A stretch of DNA of 64,000 nt from Clitopilus passeckerianus (taxonomy: Eukaryota; Basidiomycota; Agaricomycetes; Agaricales; Entolomataceae): contig CALYLX010000159.1 in the NCBI GenBank assembly GCA_944990035.1, positions 1,178,001-1,242,000 of the forward strand, written 5' to 3'. The position numbers and the translations under genes are program-made. This document shows positions 1-10,988 of the stretch, piece after piece (position 1 is the first letter of the stretch; the number at the start of each line of letters is the position of its first letter). Below the pieces are notes generated by a model. The model ran no database searches. It had not been told where the DNA came from and saw nothing but the letters and a program-made list of their open reading frames with translations.

Positions 1-99
1 GCGACATGATGGTTGTTCAGCGTCAAACGGACGCGAGCTCGCTTCGATCAATGGGGTTGGAGTCAGAGTCACGCACACCATTGACATCTTCCGGCAACG

Positions 100-2443
100 A
101 TGAGCAGCAACAACGTTCACTCACTGCCCGCCTATCCTTCGAGCCAATCTAGAAAGTCACTCTCCTCGTCACAACTTGCAGGTTTGAACCAGTCCATTGC
201 AGCTTCTCTTCTTCAAACGATTGCCCTTCCACCAACACACCGAGATACACCTGCAACGAGAAATTTTGTTTCATCCTACGCGAAGGACAATGCCTTGCTT
301 ACTCTCAACGGCTTGATATGGTCTGAATCATCCACATCAAAAGATGAGAAACTTGTCAAGAAAAGAGCTCTACTTCTGGCGGAGAAATTGGCAACCTCAA
401 AGCCTGGTTTGGAGTTGGCCACACTCCTTGATCTATCGATCGTATACGCTCCGACCAACCACTCTCGAACAAAATCCATATTATCAGAAGCGCTCAAGTC
501 CAATACTACATTGATAAGAGCCATTGAAACCGACCTCGTCCCAGCATTTACACAGTTACTCTCACCCGGCCAAGGGCTCTACAGTGTCCGCAAAACAGCC
601 CATTGCGTGGTCTCATTCCTCCAATCCTCTCCACCAGAGTTCGTAAGACCCTTCGCGCGTACCAAAGCCTTCATCATCTCTCTCGCAACTCTCTATGATC
701 AAGGTCTCACCTCGATCACCACTTCTTACGGCGGCTTGGCCGCCTTACACATTTCAGGGCCCCGTGAGCCAGACGAATGGGAGCCAATATGGGTGCAGAC
801 AAAGGTGGCGCTTGTGGATGCTTTCCATGTCATCATGACCACTCTCCTTTCCGACCTTACCGCCGCCTCAGGCAGGGCTCTCGCAGCCGAGTCTGAACGG
901 ACGTTTGACACGATATTCGCCCTCCTCGAACTTCCCCAGTCATCCGCGTCCAGCAGCAGCACACCCTTCCTTGACCGGCCACTCTTAGCTGACTATCAGC
1001 AGTCCTATTCTCTTTCAAGGACGCTCAATCAGGCTTTGAAGCATGCAGCCGAAAAGGATGCAAGACTTGATCTCTTGGAATCTACCCTTCAATCATTCGA
1101 AGATTCGACATCCTCTGAAGATGGGTCTGGAAAGAATCCTGGCGCTATCAAGATCCTCCTACGGTCTTCGGGCATTTCCCCCAGGATGGACAATCTTGGC
1201 AATGGGTCCAAGGTTCCTTCGACTGGCGCGGCTCAACAAATTGGAGATGGCAAAGGCAAAGGGAAAGCCCCTGCGCCTGCTCAGCCTGATGCTTCTGCAT
1301 CTTCGCAGTTCCCCGATCTCGACCTCAAGGTCACCCAAGTACTGGACATCCTGCCCGATCAGGAGCTACAATATGTCCGCGCTCTGCTGGAACATACCCC
1401 CTACAATGGTAACCCAGAGAAGGTTATTGAGGCGTTGTTGGATGGTACGGCGCCACCCGAAGAATTGCTCAGCACGCAGAAGGGTGCCGTTGGAAACCCC
1501 ACTGCGCATGTGGATGATGTTTCTCAATACGTCAACGAGAGGAAAAACATCTTTGACGATGAAATCATGGATGTTTCCCAGCTACGATTTGGGAAGAAGA
1601 AAGAGTGGGTCCAAATGTCGGCTCGCTTGTTCTGTACTGATCATCATGCTTGAATTCTTAGTTTTACCGAAACCGTTCTGCAAGATCGTACCTTCATTGA
1701 AGAGATGAAAGCCGACATCCTACGGCGAGCCGAAGCCATATCAGAGGATGAAGAAGAGGAAGAAGTCCCCGCTGGAGGGCCTCAATCGTCTGTCACCGCC
1801 GCTGCCGGTAAAGCCCTGCAAAAGCATGCAACAGTTGCATACGACGAAGACGAGGACCTCATTGTAGGGGCAGGAAAACTTAAAGTCGGAGGTGACGGGG
1901 AAGAAAGTGATGAATCAGATGCAGACGGCGAGGGTGGGGCAGACGAGGCTCCACAAAATCCTGAAACGATCCTTGAGCTTGCCTACATCCGTGATCCCAA
2001 GCTGTTCGACCGCGATGCGGCGACAAGGAGAAGTAAAGCCCGAGCCGAGTTGAAGGAAACGACCAAATGGGGAGACGAGCAAATTGAAGGATGGAAGATT
2101 ATGTTGGAGCGAAATGTAGGTTCTCTTGTCCATTTGGGCCGAGATATGACTGATTGATTTTCTCTAGCCTAACAAAGACAAGATTTTGGCTAAACATGAA
2201 TTCTCTGGCAACCAGCCACCCTTCCCGACTGCATCTTCTTCTGGACAAGGCAGAGGTGGCGGCAAGGGCGGACGTGATAATAGAGGCGGGCGAGGGCGAG
2301 GAAGAGGTGGGGGTGGCCCTTCCGGGGGCGATAACGCAAAGGACAGAGCATGGAAAGACAAGAATAAGGCGAAACAAGCCAATCATGACCGCAAGAGAGG
2401 GCACGATAAAAAGCTAGCCAAAGTTGGAGGTCCATCCTCATAG
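100..2443 (+). CDS. CUE3: CUE-domain protein, ASCC2/Cue3 (Rqt3) family
   Basis: Three exons, 100-1604, 1662-2115 and 2168-2443, splice into 744 residues through GT-AG introns of 57 and 52 nt. The N-terminal ~330 residues are helical and resemble the ASCC2 N-terminus. A CUE ubiquitin-binding domain lies near residues 405-450 (DLKVTQVLDILPDQELQYV). An acidic linker follows, then the family's C-terminal 'RDP...K A R A' segment, an RGG-rich stretch and a basic tail (KDKNKAKQANHDRKRGHDKK), as in ASCC2. Known role of the family: subunit of the ribosome-quality-control trigger complex with the Slh1/ASCC3 helicase, binding ubiquitin on collided ribosomes. The ATG at 100 is the first in frame, but the window begins only 99 nt upstream, so an earlier start cannot be excluded. 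Its 3' end faces the RPA3 gene, 216 bp away. Confidence 0.9.
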
Positions 2444-2659
2444 GGTTGCAATCGTATTTTCAGTGGTCATGTACAGAAATCTTGCGATATTCTAGTTGAA
2501 TTGTGGGTGTTGGTTATACAAATGTGATGTACAGCAATTATAAAGCTAAGATGTCGAGAGCTGGATCGATAACTTCAGAGGAACATTCGCGAGAAAAATC
2601 TCTTGTCGTGGATCAGCTCTATTGTGTCATTGACTATTTTCATGTCTGGACAGCATAGA

Positions 2660-3067
2660 TTATTGAAAGTCACATTTGGCGTCAAGACGGAACGCACCAA
2701 GCTCTGGACCCAAATTTATGACAGACATCACTTTTATCGTTGATTCATCTTGCACCATTCCAATTATCTCAAGGTAGCCACTCATGTCGAGTTCGAGAGT
2801 TTTGAAATCCTGGAAGCTTGTTAGAGCAGTCATAAACTGAATTCAAAAGTATGTACCCCAAGTAGTGTTACGTTCACCTGGCCACCGTCGCTTGCCTCAA
2901 CGATCAGGACATCTGCAGCTTTCTAGAATGCATGTATGAGTACCACAATGAGATAGAACCACTCAGGTGCGCACAGTGATAGGTTTGCAAGCAAGTCGAA
3001 CGGCCTGACCACGAAAGTTTGAAAGTTTTGCAGAGTTAACGCGTGTCGAGATGTGGTCAGAGGACAT
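2660..3067 (-). CDS. RPA3: Replication protein A 14 kDa subunit (RPA3)
   Basis: Small gene visible only after splicing. Exons 3067-2975, 2922-2857 and 2809-2660 give 102 residues; the introns are 52 and 47 nt, the first with a GTGCGC donor. The product begins MSSDHISTRVNSAKLSNFRG and runs into 'QAVRLACKP', 'ADVLIVEASDGGQVNVTLL' and 'GYLEIIGMVQDESTIKVMS', the order and spacing of the single OB fold of RPA3/Rfa3. Family role: smallest subunit of the heterotrimeric single-stranded DNA-binding complex RPA, used in replication and repair. Length fits fungal RPA3 (about 100-120 residues). The donor of intron 2 could also be placed 27 nt earlier in the same frame; I kept the longer exon because it preserves the beta strand before the intron. 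Confidence 0.84.
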
Positions 3068-3362
3068 GGTTTAATGGGAAAAGACGCGTCTTTCGTGTGG
3101 GGGACGTTTGAATAGTTACGCGACCGTGACCGCGTGACGATTGCTCAGGCTCTTACACTCAGCTCGCCGAAGAAGATTGGGTTTGATCGATATATTATGT
3201 GAAGGAATCTAGACTGGATAAGAGTATACGTGAACTGCATATCAACGGGTCCGAACACATTCTATGTCAGGTAGAAGCTTTGGGGAGAAGTTTCCTGGCG
3301 GAAAAAATGTCCATCCACTCTTGTACGGCTACATCGCAGCCCCGCCAGGTGATTCATGATAA
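3068..3362. other. Intergenic spacer
   Basis: About 300 bp between the RPA3 start and the end of the F-box-like pseudogene. I see no coding signal here. It should hold the RPA3 promoter, but no clear TATA box stands out. Confidence 0.5.
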
Positions 3363-5088
3363 TTACCGGTGGGGTTGATGAGCATTGGTGAACTTTACCA
3401 TCATCCCTTTCACCTCTTCCCAATCCTTGAGATAGCTCTTTTCATCGTTAGAAAGGTCCAGGTTCAACGTCTCCGCCGTCCCGTCTGGGTACTCCCATCC
3501 ATACTCCAGCTGACAGAGAGAAGGGAAGGCAGCCCCCAATAAACCGGCTACAACCTCGGGTTTGGAGACGGGGGACATTCCAACATCAAAAAGTTCGAGT
3601 CGCGGGGCGACGAGGCCATTGACGTGTAATCTGGAGCCGTCAGATGTCATATGATCCATTCGAGCATCAACTTGAAGCCGTACTTCTTTCAGAGAAGACA
3701 GGGAGCTGATTGCCGCTAGTAAAATGGCTGACGAATGGCAGGGGTGGCATGTCTGGTACGTGTTCGGAAATCGAGAACTTGCAAGTGTGGCCAAAGGACC
3801 GCGATTCTTTCCAAGTCCGCAGCGTGGAGCGAAACATCTCCGTTCAACCATATTCGAATGAATTGAAGGCTCTTAAACTGGGAAAGCTGATCAATTGTTT
3901 GGGAGGTAATCACGGAGGCATCGGAGTCGAAATCGGTTTCGTAAAGAGGGCAGCTCAACTCTATCGACTTGAGGTTCGGTCCAAATCCAGCGGCCGATAG
4001 GGATCCTATGAGCCAGTCAAGATCCCAAGCGCGCTTGTAGGCAATACTCCTGACGACCTGGAGGGTCTCAAGACTTGACGGAGCTAATTGTTGTATGAGG
4101 AGGGGGCGCGATCCTGTTCGTCCATGAGGAGGCGAAGTTCCATCAGCTTAGGGAGTTTCGGTAGCCCAACTTTGAGGCATTCCTTGGCTACTTTTGATCG
4201 TACGGATAAGCCCAATGATGTGATAGTCTGGAGGCAAGCAATGCGGGAAAGAGTTGGTGCATCTAGTGGCACTGATATAAGGTCCAAAATAGTCGGAGAG
4301 TCGAGCATTTGTATCATTTGCGACAAGGAAGTGTCTTGATCGAGAGCGTAGATATCGTTTCCTTCGACGAACTACACGAATGGAACGGCAACGAGAGAGA
4401 GTCGAGCGTCGGAAGGGTTGGTAATAAGATGGCGAACACTTTTTCCCAGTGCACTTCAAACTCAAAGTCGTCGATAGCTTCGCGGTAGGCACGTATGTTG
4501 ATAAACTTCACTTGTGGCCCAACAACCAGCCTTGGGTACCATGCCATGAAGCTGAATTCGTAGAGGCCAGTGTTGAGTCGAGTCACGTTTGGCAGTAACG
4601 GACCAACCCCCCAGTTTCCCCGTCTCGACAAAAGTGTCGAGTAAAAGATAGGGTCGGTATCGTCATCGTCCGCACAAAGTGAAACATCGTCTACCGTGGA
4701 CATAGAACTCGACTCTTGACAAATCTTCGGGGCACAAGTCAGTCTTCAGTTCCTGCAAGAGATAAGTCAAAGAATCCAGTTACTAAGTTCATCCTCCCGT
4801 AAGGACAGTACATTTACCCACCAGCGCTGCTTTGGAATATATGTATGTCTTTTCATGTTTCAGAACGTGGTCCGGAAGACACCGGCACAGCGGCGTAAGA
4901 TCGAGCCAGTGATACCAGAGGAAATCAAGTGATAAATCACTGAAGGACTTGCATGTTTGGAGCTGTGGGCTTCCGAGCCTTCCAGGTTGCCAGGTTCGTC
5001 CGGTTTTATATGATGACAGGTAAGTCGGGTCATAGATATTCAAAATGATCAGGTAAAGACATTCACGTACTTCGAGGCAGCGGTGCAT
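3363..5088 (-). pseudogene. Decayed F-box/LRR-like protein, tandem paralogue
   Basis: Read on the minus strand from 5088, this is a broken copy of the intact gene at 5604-7379. The first exon (MHRCLEVRECLYLIILNIYD, then SFSDLSLDFLWYH) and the same first intron position are kept. After the second exon begins (ELKTDL...DLSRVEFY) the frame breaks near 4700, and homologous segments follow in different frames: 4703-4314 (LLSRRGNWGVGPLLPN), 4326-4084 (DAPTLSRIACLQTITSLGL), 3958-3716 (WPHLQVLDFRTRTR) and 3851-3363 (SSLKEVRLQVDARMD). At least three frameshifts are needed, so a full protein is not made. It arose by tandem duplication; the neighbour in the same orientation is still open. Confidence 0.82.
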
Positions 5089-5603
5089 TGGAATCTATTG
5101 GGGTAGGCTTGTGAAGGGAAGCTGAGCGCTGATTGCGAGAGCAGGGGGGGGAAAAGTCCACCACAAATCAGACAATACAGGCCTAGTAGTGGCTGAGGCG
5201 ATTTGTTTATGAATGTCTACGCGTTTCGACGCGTTGGCTCCGAACGTAGGTAACGGGCCGATGAGTCCAGAAACCTGAGAGTGCTTCCATTAATTTGAGG
5301 GGTAGTAGGATAGAAGTTAAATATCATGCTGAAAAGCATTTCAATTGAAAGGGAGTTGGGGTAAACATCTCTGAATCCATGGGTGCCAGTGATTTCATCC
5401 CAATTACATCCATGCCACGTTTTTGCTCCTGCGAATGGCAGGAGACCTCAAATTTACTGGTTAATTTGAGAGCAGTGGGCGGCCGCACGTAGATATTTCT
5501 TCCAGCCCAACCTAGTTATAGCCCCAGTTAACAAGCAAACGATTCTATAGAACTGACATACATTAGAGAAAGTAAATAAAAATCGTGAAGTACTGCGAAA
5601 ATA
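5089..5603. other. Spacer between the two F-box-like copies
   Basis: 515 bp holding the promoter side of the pseudogene and the 3' end of the intact copy. I see no gene, RNA or repeat in it. Confidence 0.4.
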
Positions 5604-7379
5604 TCAATAAACTCGACTCGTGAGCTTGTTCAGCGTCCTGTTCACGTCCTTCCAAGCGCCGAGATAGCTTTCCTCTGTCGCCGAAAGTTCGATCTCTAGC
5701 TCAAGTCCTCGCCCGTCCATGTAATCCCACCCATACTCAAGCTCACGGAGAGCAGGAAAAGCAGCCGCCAATAACGTGCCTACAATCTCGGGTTCAGTGA
5801 TGGGGGACGTCCCAATATCGAAAATCTTGAGGTGCGAGGAAACAAAACCGTTGGCTTTTAATCCGGAATCTGCAAAAGTGATATCGTCCATTCGGGCATC
5901 CACTCGAAGCCGGACTTCTTTTAGAGCGTGGAGGGAGGTGATTGCCGCTAGTAAATGGTGAAGATGGATTGAGGGGACACCCTGTCTGGTGCGGGTTCGG
6001 AAATCGAGAACTTGGAGGTTTGGCCAACCAGCAGTGATTTGTTCTAAATCTAGGGGGTTGAGGGAAACATCTCCATTCATGTATAATCGGATGGAGTGGA
6101 GATTCTTGAATAGAGAGAGATGATCAATCGTTCGAGAGGTAATCATGGAGACGTCGGAATCGGAATCGGTGTCGTAGATGGCACAGCTGAACTCCACTAT
6201 TCTGAGGTCTGGCGCGAATTCAGCGCTTCCAAGGGACTCTATTAGTTCGTCGAGATCCCACATGAACGTGAAGGGATCATTTCGGATGACTTGGAGAGTC
6301 TGAAGGCAGGAGGGAGCGACTTGTTGGACAAAGAGACGGCAGTGCTCTTGTTCGCCTATCAATAACCTGAGCTCTCTCAGGACGGGGAGTTTCGATAGCC
6401 CAGTCCCGAGGCAACGTACGGCTGCGTCTGGGCTGACGCACAAGCTCAGTATGGTGATGGCCTGGAGGCTTGCGATGTGATAAAGTGTTGCTGCATCTAG
6501 CTCAATCGAGATCACATCCAAGGAAGTCGGAGACGTGAGCCTTTGAACCATCTGTAACAACGCGGGATGCTGCGGCCAAATCTTGTAGACGTCGCTCTCT
6601 TCAACTCCAGCCTCAGGGAAGGAATGGAAACAAAATGAGAGGGATTCGAGGGTAGGAAGGGTAGCGGATAAGGTCGCCAGGACATTGGGCCCGTGCACCT
6701 TGTATTCGCACTGGTCGAGAGTATGGCGATATGAAACTATGTTGATGACCTTTAGCTGAGGCCCAACAACCAACCTTGGGTACCATGCCAAGGAGCTGAA
6801 TTCGTGGAGGCCAATGCTGAGCTGACCCAGGTTAGGTAGCAAGGGTCCAGTGCCCCATTTTGCTCGTCTGGAAAGCACCATTGGATAGAGCGTCAGATCG
6901 ACGTCGTCTCTCCCTATTGAGAAGGGGACGCCATCTTCAGTGTAATCACCTAGCACGCGTATTCGTCGAGCATAGAACTCTACTCTTGAGAGATCTTTCT
7001 GGGATAAATCACCCTTAAGTTCCTGTCAGAACTATGTGAGTACGAAATCTTCAACCAATGTGCTCATCCTCGTCAAGACCCTACAATGACCTACAAGTGA
7101 TGCCTGAGCGATTATGTATTCTTTCTTGCGCCCCAGAACGCGGTCTGGAATGCAAAGCAACAGTGGCCGAAGATCTGATTGGTGATACCAGAGGAAGTCA
7201 AGTGATAAATCACTGAAAGACTTGCGGGTTCGGGCCAACGAGCTAAGGGTCTTGAGTTGGACACTTCGCCAGTAGTTCGACTTCCAAGGCTGATTGTTAT
7301 ATGACGATGGATGCGTTGGATCGTAGATGTGAGTAATGATTAGGCGAAGAATCTCCCGTACTTCGAGGCAGTGGTGCAT
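5604..7379 (-). CDS. F-box/LRR-like protein of the Agaricomycete type
   Basis: Two exons, 7379-7095 and 7022-5604, joined across a 72-nt intron with a GTAGGT donor, give 567 residues. The N-terminus (MHHCLEVREILRLIITHIYD, then SSLARTRKSFSDLSLDFLWY) is the degenerate F-box-like helical segment typical of large Agaricomycete families. Next comes 'LSRVEFYARRIRVLG' and leucine-rich repeat-like stretches (LPTLESLSF, LQAITILSLCV, LPVLRELRLL, WPNLQVLDFRTRTR, LHALKEVRLRVDARMD). Family inference: substrate adaptor of an SCF ubiquitin ligase with the repeats binding the target. No partner or substrate is visible. A frameshifted paralogue lies immediately downstream. Confidence 0.82.
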
Positions 7380-8100
7380 TGATTCTTCGACTACAGCCTA
7401 TTGTAAGTCGTAATTGACAACGTGGAGGGTGTGATGTGTGCACGTTTGATCAAAATAATCGCGCACCAAGTCATTATTAGGTCGTCAGAACCCTTCCTGA
7501 TGCTCGAACCCAACTGACGAACTCACATTGAAGAAAAATAAAAAGCAGGTGTCATCTTGATGCTTGCTGTCGCCTACAGAATCTCAGTACTAACGGCTCT
7601 CTGCCTCTCACTACGAGTTCGTCGCTGGCCAGGCTGCACCATAGAAGTGCCTGTTCCTAATCGAATGCCGTCATTACAATGGCCATGTCTAACAAAGTTG
7701 ACGGTGCCTTTCCCCAGGAGTGACTACCGAGTCCCTCGACCGCCTAGGACTTGCATTGCCCCGTGGCCTCTGCATTCACGCCAATTTGTGAGATTCATCA
7801 TGGCCCGATATGCCATTCTCCGCCCAACAAAACAGCGATGAAACCAAGCAGTGCTCGTTCACATAGAATCTTATTGTCCCCACCAAATGAAAGCGGGGCA
7901 CAACACATTTCTCTACCCCACAGAGACGTGATCACCAAAGGCTGGTCGAACGTGTGCGGACAATGTCATTCAACAACTGCAAAGTGGTCGCGAGATTAGG
8001 GTGTATACTTTCAAATATTATTTGCGCCGAAATTGAGCAGGGTAACCTATGACAAGTATACAAATTCATGAAAATATACATTAGTAATATTCCAAGTAGG
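7380..8100. other. Spacer with no recognised gene
   Basis: 720 bp between two minus-strand genes. Short open frames occur on the plus strand (for example 7557-7841), but they have skewed composition, no homology I recognise and no matching splice sites. It should contain the promoter of the F-box-like gene and the terminator of the sorting nexin gene. Confidence 0.4.
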
Positions 8101-10704
8101 TTACCATAGCTTCCTAAACACGCTTCCCCTGCCTTCAGAGCTAGTGGGTCGCAAAAACAGGCTCATACCCTCCTGGATAGCCACACTAACTGGACGCATT
8201 GGTGCTGAATCGCACACATGCGGACAAGGCTGTGGTAGTGGAATTGGGTTGAGGCGTGGATTCTCCAGCTCGCGTTCGTACATTGATGGATGTGCGGGGG
8301 ACTCTCCCAAGGTTCTAAACGTGGGTTCAGAGAAGTGCGCTCTCGAAGACTTTAGCTTCTGAAGTAGCTAATAGCAAGGGCAGCGGCTCAGTCTTCTGAC
8401 ACAGAATCAGATAGAAAGCAGCACCGTACCTGTTCGTAGAATGCTACCTCGCCATCAAGATGCTCCATCACTAACGTGCTGAAGTCCTCCTGCTTCTGGG
8501 TATGATAGATCTCCATTTCCGCCATGGTGGTGTTGAGGACGGTCTCGCAACGACCCACCATGTCTTCATCGAGCTAAGACACACTTCCTCGTGAGTACAG
8601 ATATACTATGCTGAAAACAACGACAAACCTTCGTCCTTGTTGTCTCTTCCTTGTATCGAGAAAGCGTTGATTTATGCGTAGTCACCACACCTTCATATAG
8701 GGACGAAGGGTGGGCCATTCCTTTCAGAGACTCGTGAGTCGCAAGCTGTGTCCGCCTGGCCTACAGAGAGGTCAGACAATAATCACAACAGGGAGGGGTT
8801 CTAATGCTCACATGGTCGTCGTATAGATCTGCTACACTTTGCAGAGTGTCGGAAGCTTTCTGCATCGCCTTGGTTAGCTTCAGGCAATCTAGGATATAGT
8901 TAGTCTGAAAAGTGCATATCCTCATTCAACTGGTAACGAACCTTGGCAGCTGTCGCGCCAGCACCAGGCTCCTTCAATGTTTCGCAACCCCTTGCTCTTG
9001 GTATCGTACGATTCATCTTCCTCATTGATACCGGTAAGAGGAGCAGAGGCGAGTGGTTGCGATGTGATCAAGGAAAGTAGGGAGTACGAGAGCAGGCGTT
9101 CAGCCTTCGACATTTCTGAGGAAGATTTGGCCGTCATTTCCTACGTGAAGGAGAGGAGAGCACCCTTACCTAGACGAGCCTCGCGAATCTTGCCAAAGAT
9201 ATTCCTCATCCCTTGAACACCTGTGCTGACGGCCTTGATGTGTACGTTAAACCGCTCAGCGGTTTCTTCAGCATCTTCTACATCGATGTTGAAAGCAGGA
9301 TGGAAGACACGAGCGTAAAAAGCTGGCCCTGCCGGCGGCATCGTTAAATGCTGGGGGAGCAACTTCTTCCATTCCTATCAGAGGTTTTTAGGCCAGACAC
9401 GAAACCAGAAATCCAAAAGAGAACGAACATCTTCGCTATCACATCCCAAGAAGAATGTCAGAATCTCGGCGTATCTTGCGACTGGATGCCGGACGACCCG
9501 ATTGATATAGCGTTCTAGGTCACCCCGGCGAGCTTCAACAAAAGCCTCGTTGAAACGCCCTGCATACTGCTTTTCTGGAAGCGGTGGTAATGCAATACCA
9601 GGAAGCCGTTTAGTCAGGGCGGTATGGAGTATAACAAAGTGTGAGAATCTGCGTTGCACCGTAATCCTTATTTCTTGAGGATCGCTTTCGTCTCCTTCTC
9701 CGTTCGTGTTCGGCGGAGGATGGAAGAAGGAAGTGACGCTGTAGGCCGTGAATGCCGTTGAAAGCATTGACGCTTGTTTAGTTGGAGAATGCACCAGAAC
9801 ACGGAACGGCGGCAGCTTCTCTTTCCAGGTAGGCCCTGCTTCCACGAAGTGCCGATCTGATTCACCGAGTCCAAGCCTGCTAAGCCGCTGTATCTCTTCC
9901 TCATCAATAGTTGCATCTGTTCGATCTTTCGCATGCCCATGGCTGGCAACGATCGTGTCCTGCGCAACTTCGAGGCCAGCAGGAGGACCTTTCAGAACGA
10001 ACTCCTCAGCCCCACTGGTTACGAAGTTGGAAAACCTATTCAAAGATTTCCCGCCGAGGAGGCCCTGACGAAAGCTGGGAAAAGTACGAAGCCATTCTCC
10101 CGTGTTCTGTGGGATCAAGGGTAGGAGAGGAGTAGTTGTAGCCTTGGGCGACCCACGTGGCGTCACCGAGTCTGTAGATGCGTTGTCGTCGCGTTCTTGG
10201 TGAGCGACTGGTAGGCCTTCAATATTATCTGGTGCTGCCGTGAAGTCTGAGGTGAACTATTTACAGTCAGGTCAAAATCAAAAAAAAAACCAAGAATGTA
10301 AAGGAGTAACTCACGGTGTAGTAACTTCTTGGTAGAAGACCCATCTCTCCTGCCTGATTCCTCACGAGACTCCAGCCATCTTGAAGCTCTTCTTTCATTA
10401 CTTCAATCGCATTCCCAGCCTGTACGCTCAATTCGCGAAATTCTACTTTTCCTTCGAAGTCGTATAAGGTTCTGGCGGATCGATGTTGTGCCTTATCTTC
10501 ATTGTCGTCTCCAGGAGGATCAGGTTCTTCGTCAGACAACGATCCTTCTTGCCGTGCAACAGCGCCATCTGACGCTAGATGGATATGTTCAGTCCAAGCT
10601 GCAGAGCTATTGATACCAGCATCGAAGTCGGAAACGGGACGTTGGTAGAAGACGTTGAAAGGTGATTGCGCCGTAAGCTTTGATGCACGAGGGAGTGTGG
10701 CCAT
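8101..10704 (-). CDS. SH3-PX-BAR sorting nexin (SNX9/18/33-like)
   Basis: Eight exons (10704-10315, 10256-9429, 9374-9170, 9115-8942, 8888-8812, 8760-8629, 8573-8430, 8358-8101) splice in frame into 735 residues; all introns use GT-AG. The domains in order are an SH3 near 78-130 (ARTLYDFEGKVEFRELSV, DGWSLVRNQAGEMGLLPRSY), a PX near 278-400 (QRRFSHFVILHTAL, then PPLPEKQYAGRFNEAFVEAR), and a helical BAR-type region to about 650 (EWKKLLPQHLTMPPAGPAFY, AFNIDVEDAEETAERFNVH). Family role: phosphoinositide binding and membrane bending in endocytosis and endosomal sorting, with SH3 contacts to actin or dynamin machinery. The last ~65 residues are proline-rich and variable. A Helitron end lies 141 bp upstream of the start codon. 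Confidence 0.92.
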
Positions 10705-10844
10705 ATCAGCCCCTGCTCAGGCAATAGCTCAAACGATTCGAAAGATATACGGTTATGTTCATCCCAAAGTTATGTCGATCGTATGGTGACAGCGTAGTTC
10801 TGCCAAAAGCGGACATCTAGGGACATGTGCCCAATATCACGTAC

Positions 10845-10872
10845 ACTAGCCGTTACCCGTGCTGCGCACGGG
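10845..10872 (-). repeat. Helitron 3' terminal hairpin and CTAGT end
   Basis: On the minus strand a perfect 7-bp stem (CCCGTGC / GCACGGG, 3-nt loop) is followed by an 11-nt tail ending CTAGT. This is the canonical 3' terminator of Helitrons, used by the Rep protein to end strand transfer. Confidence 0.82.
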
Positions 10873-10988
10873 CTATATGTCACCTCGAAATATCAGATCC
10901 TGTCGAAGTCATCAAAGAATGTGATTTCAATTAGATTCAGCATACTACTCTATTCCCTACGCTAATGAATAATTAGAATAAGTACTCT

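Noticed and set aside
7557..7999. Short plus-strand frames between the F-box-like gene and the sorting nexin
   Set aside because: No homology I recognise, overlapping one another, no conserved junctions.
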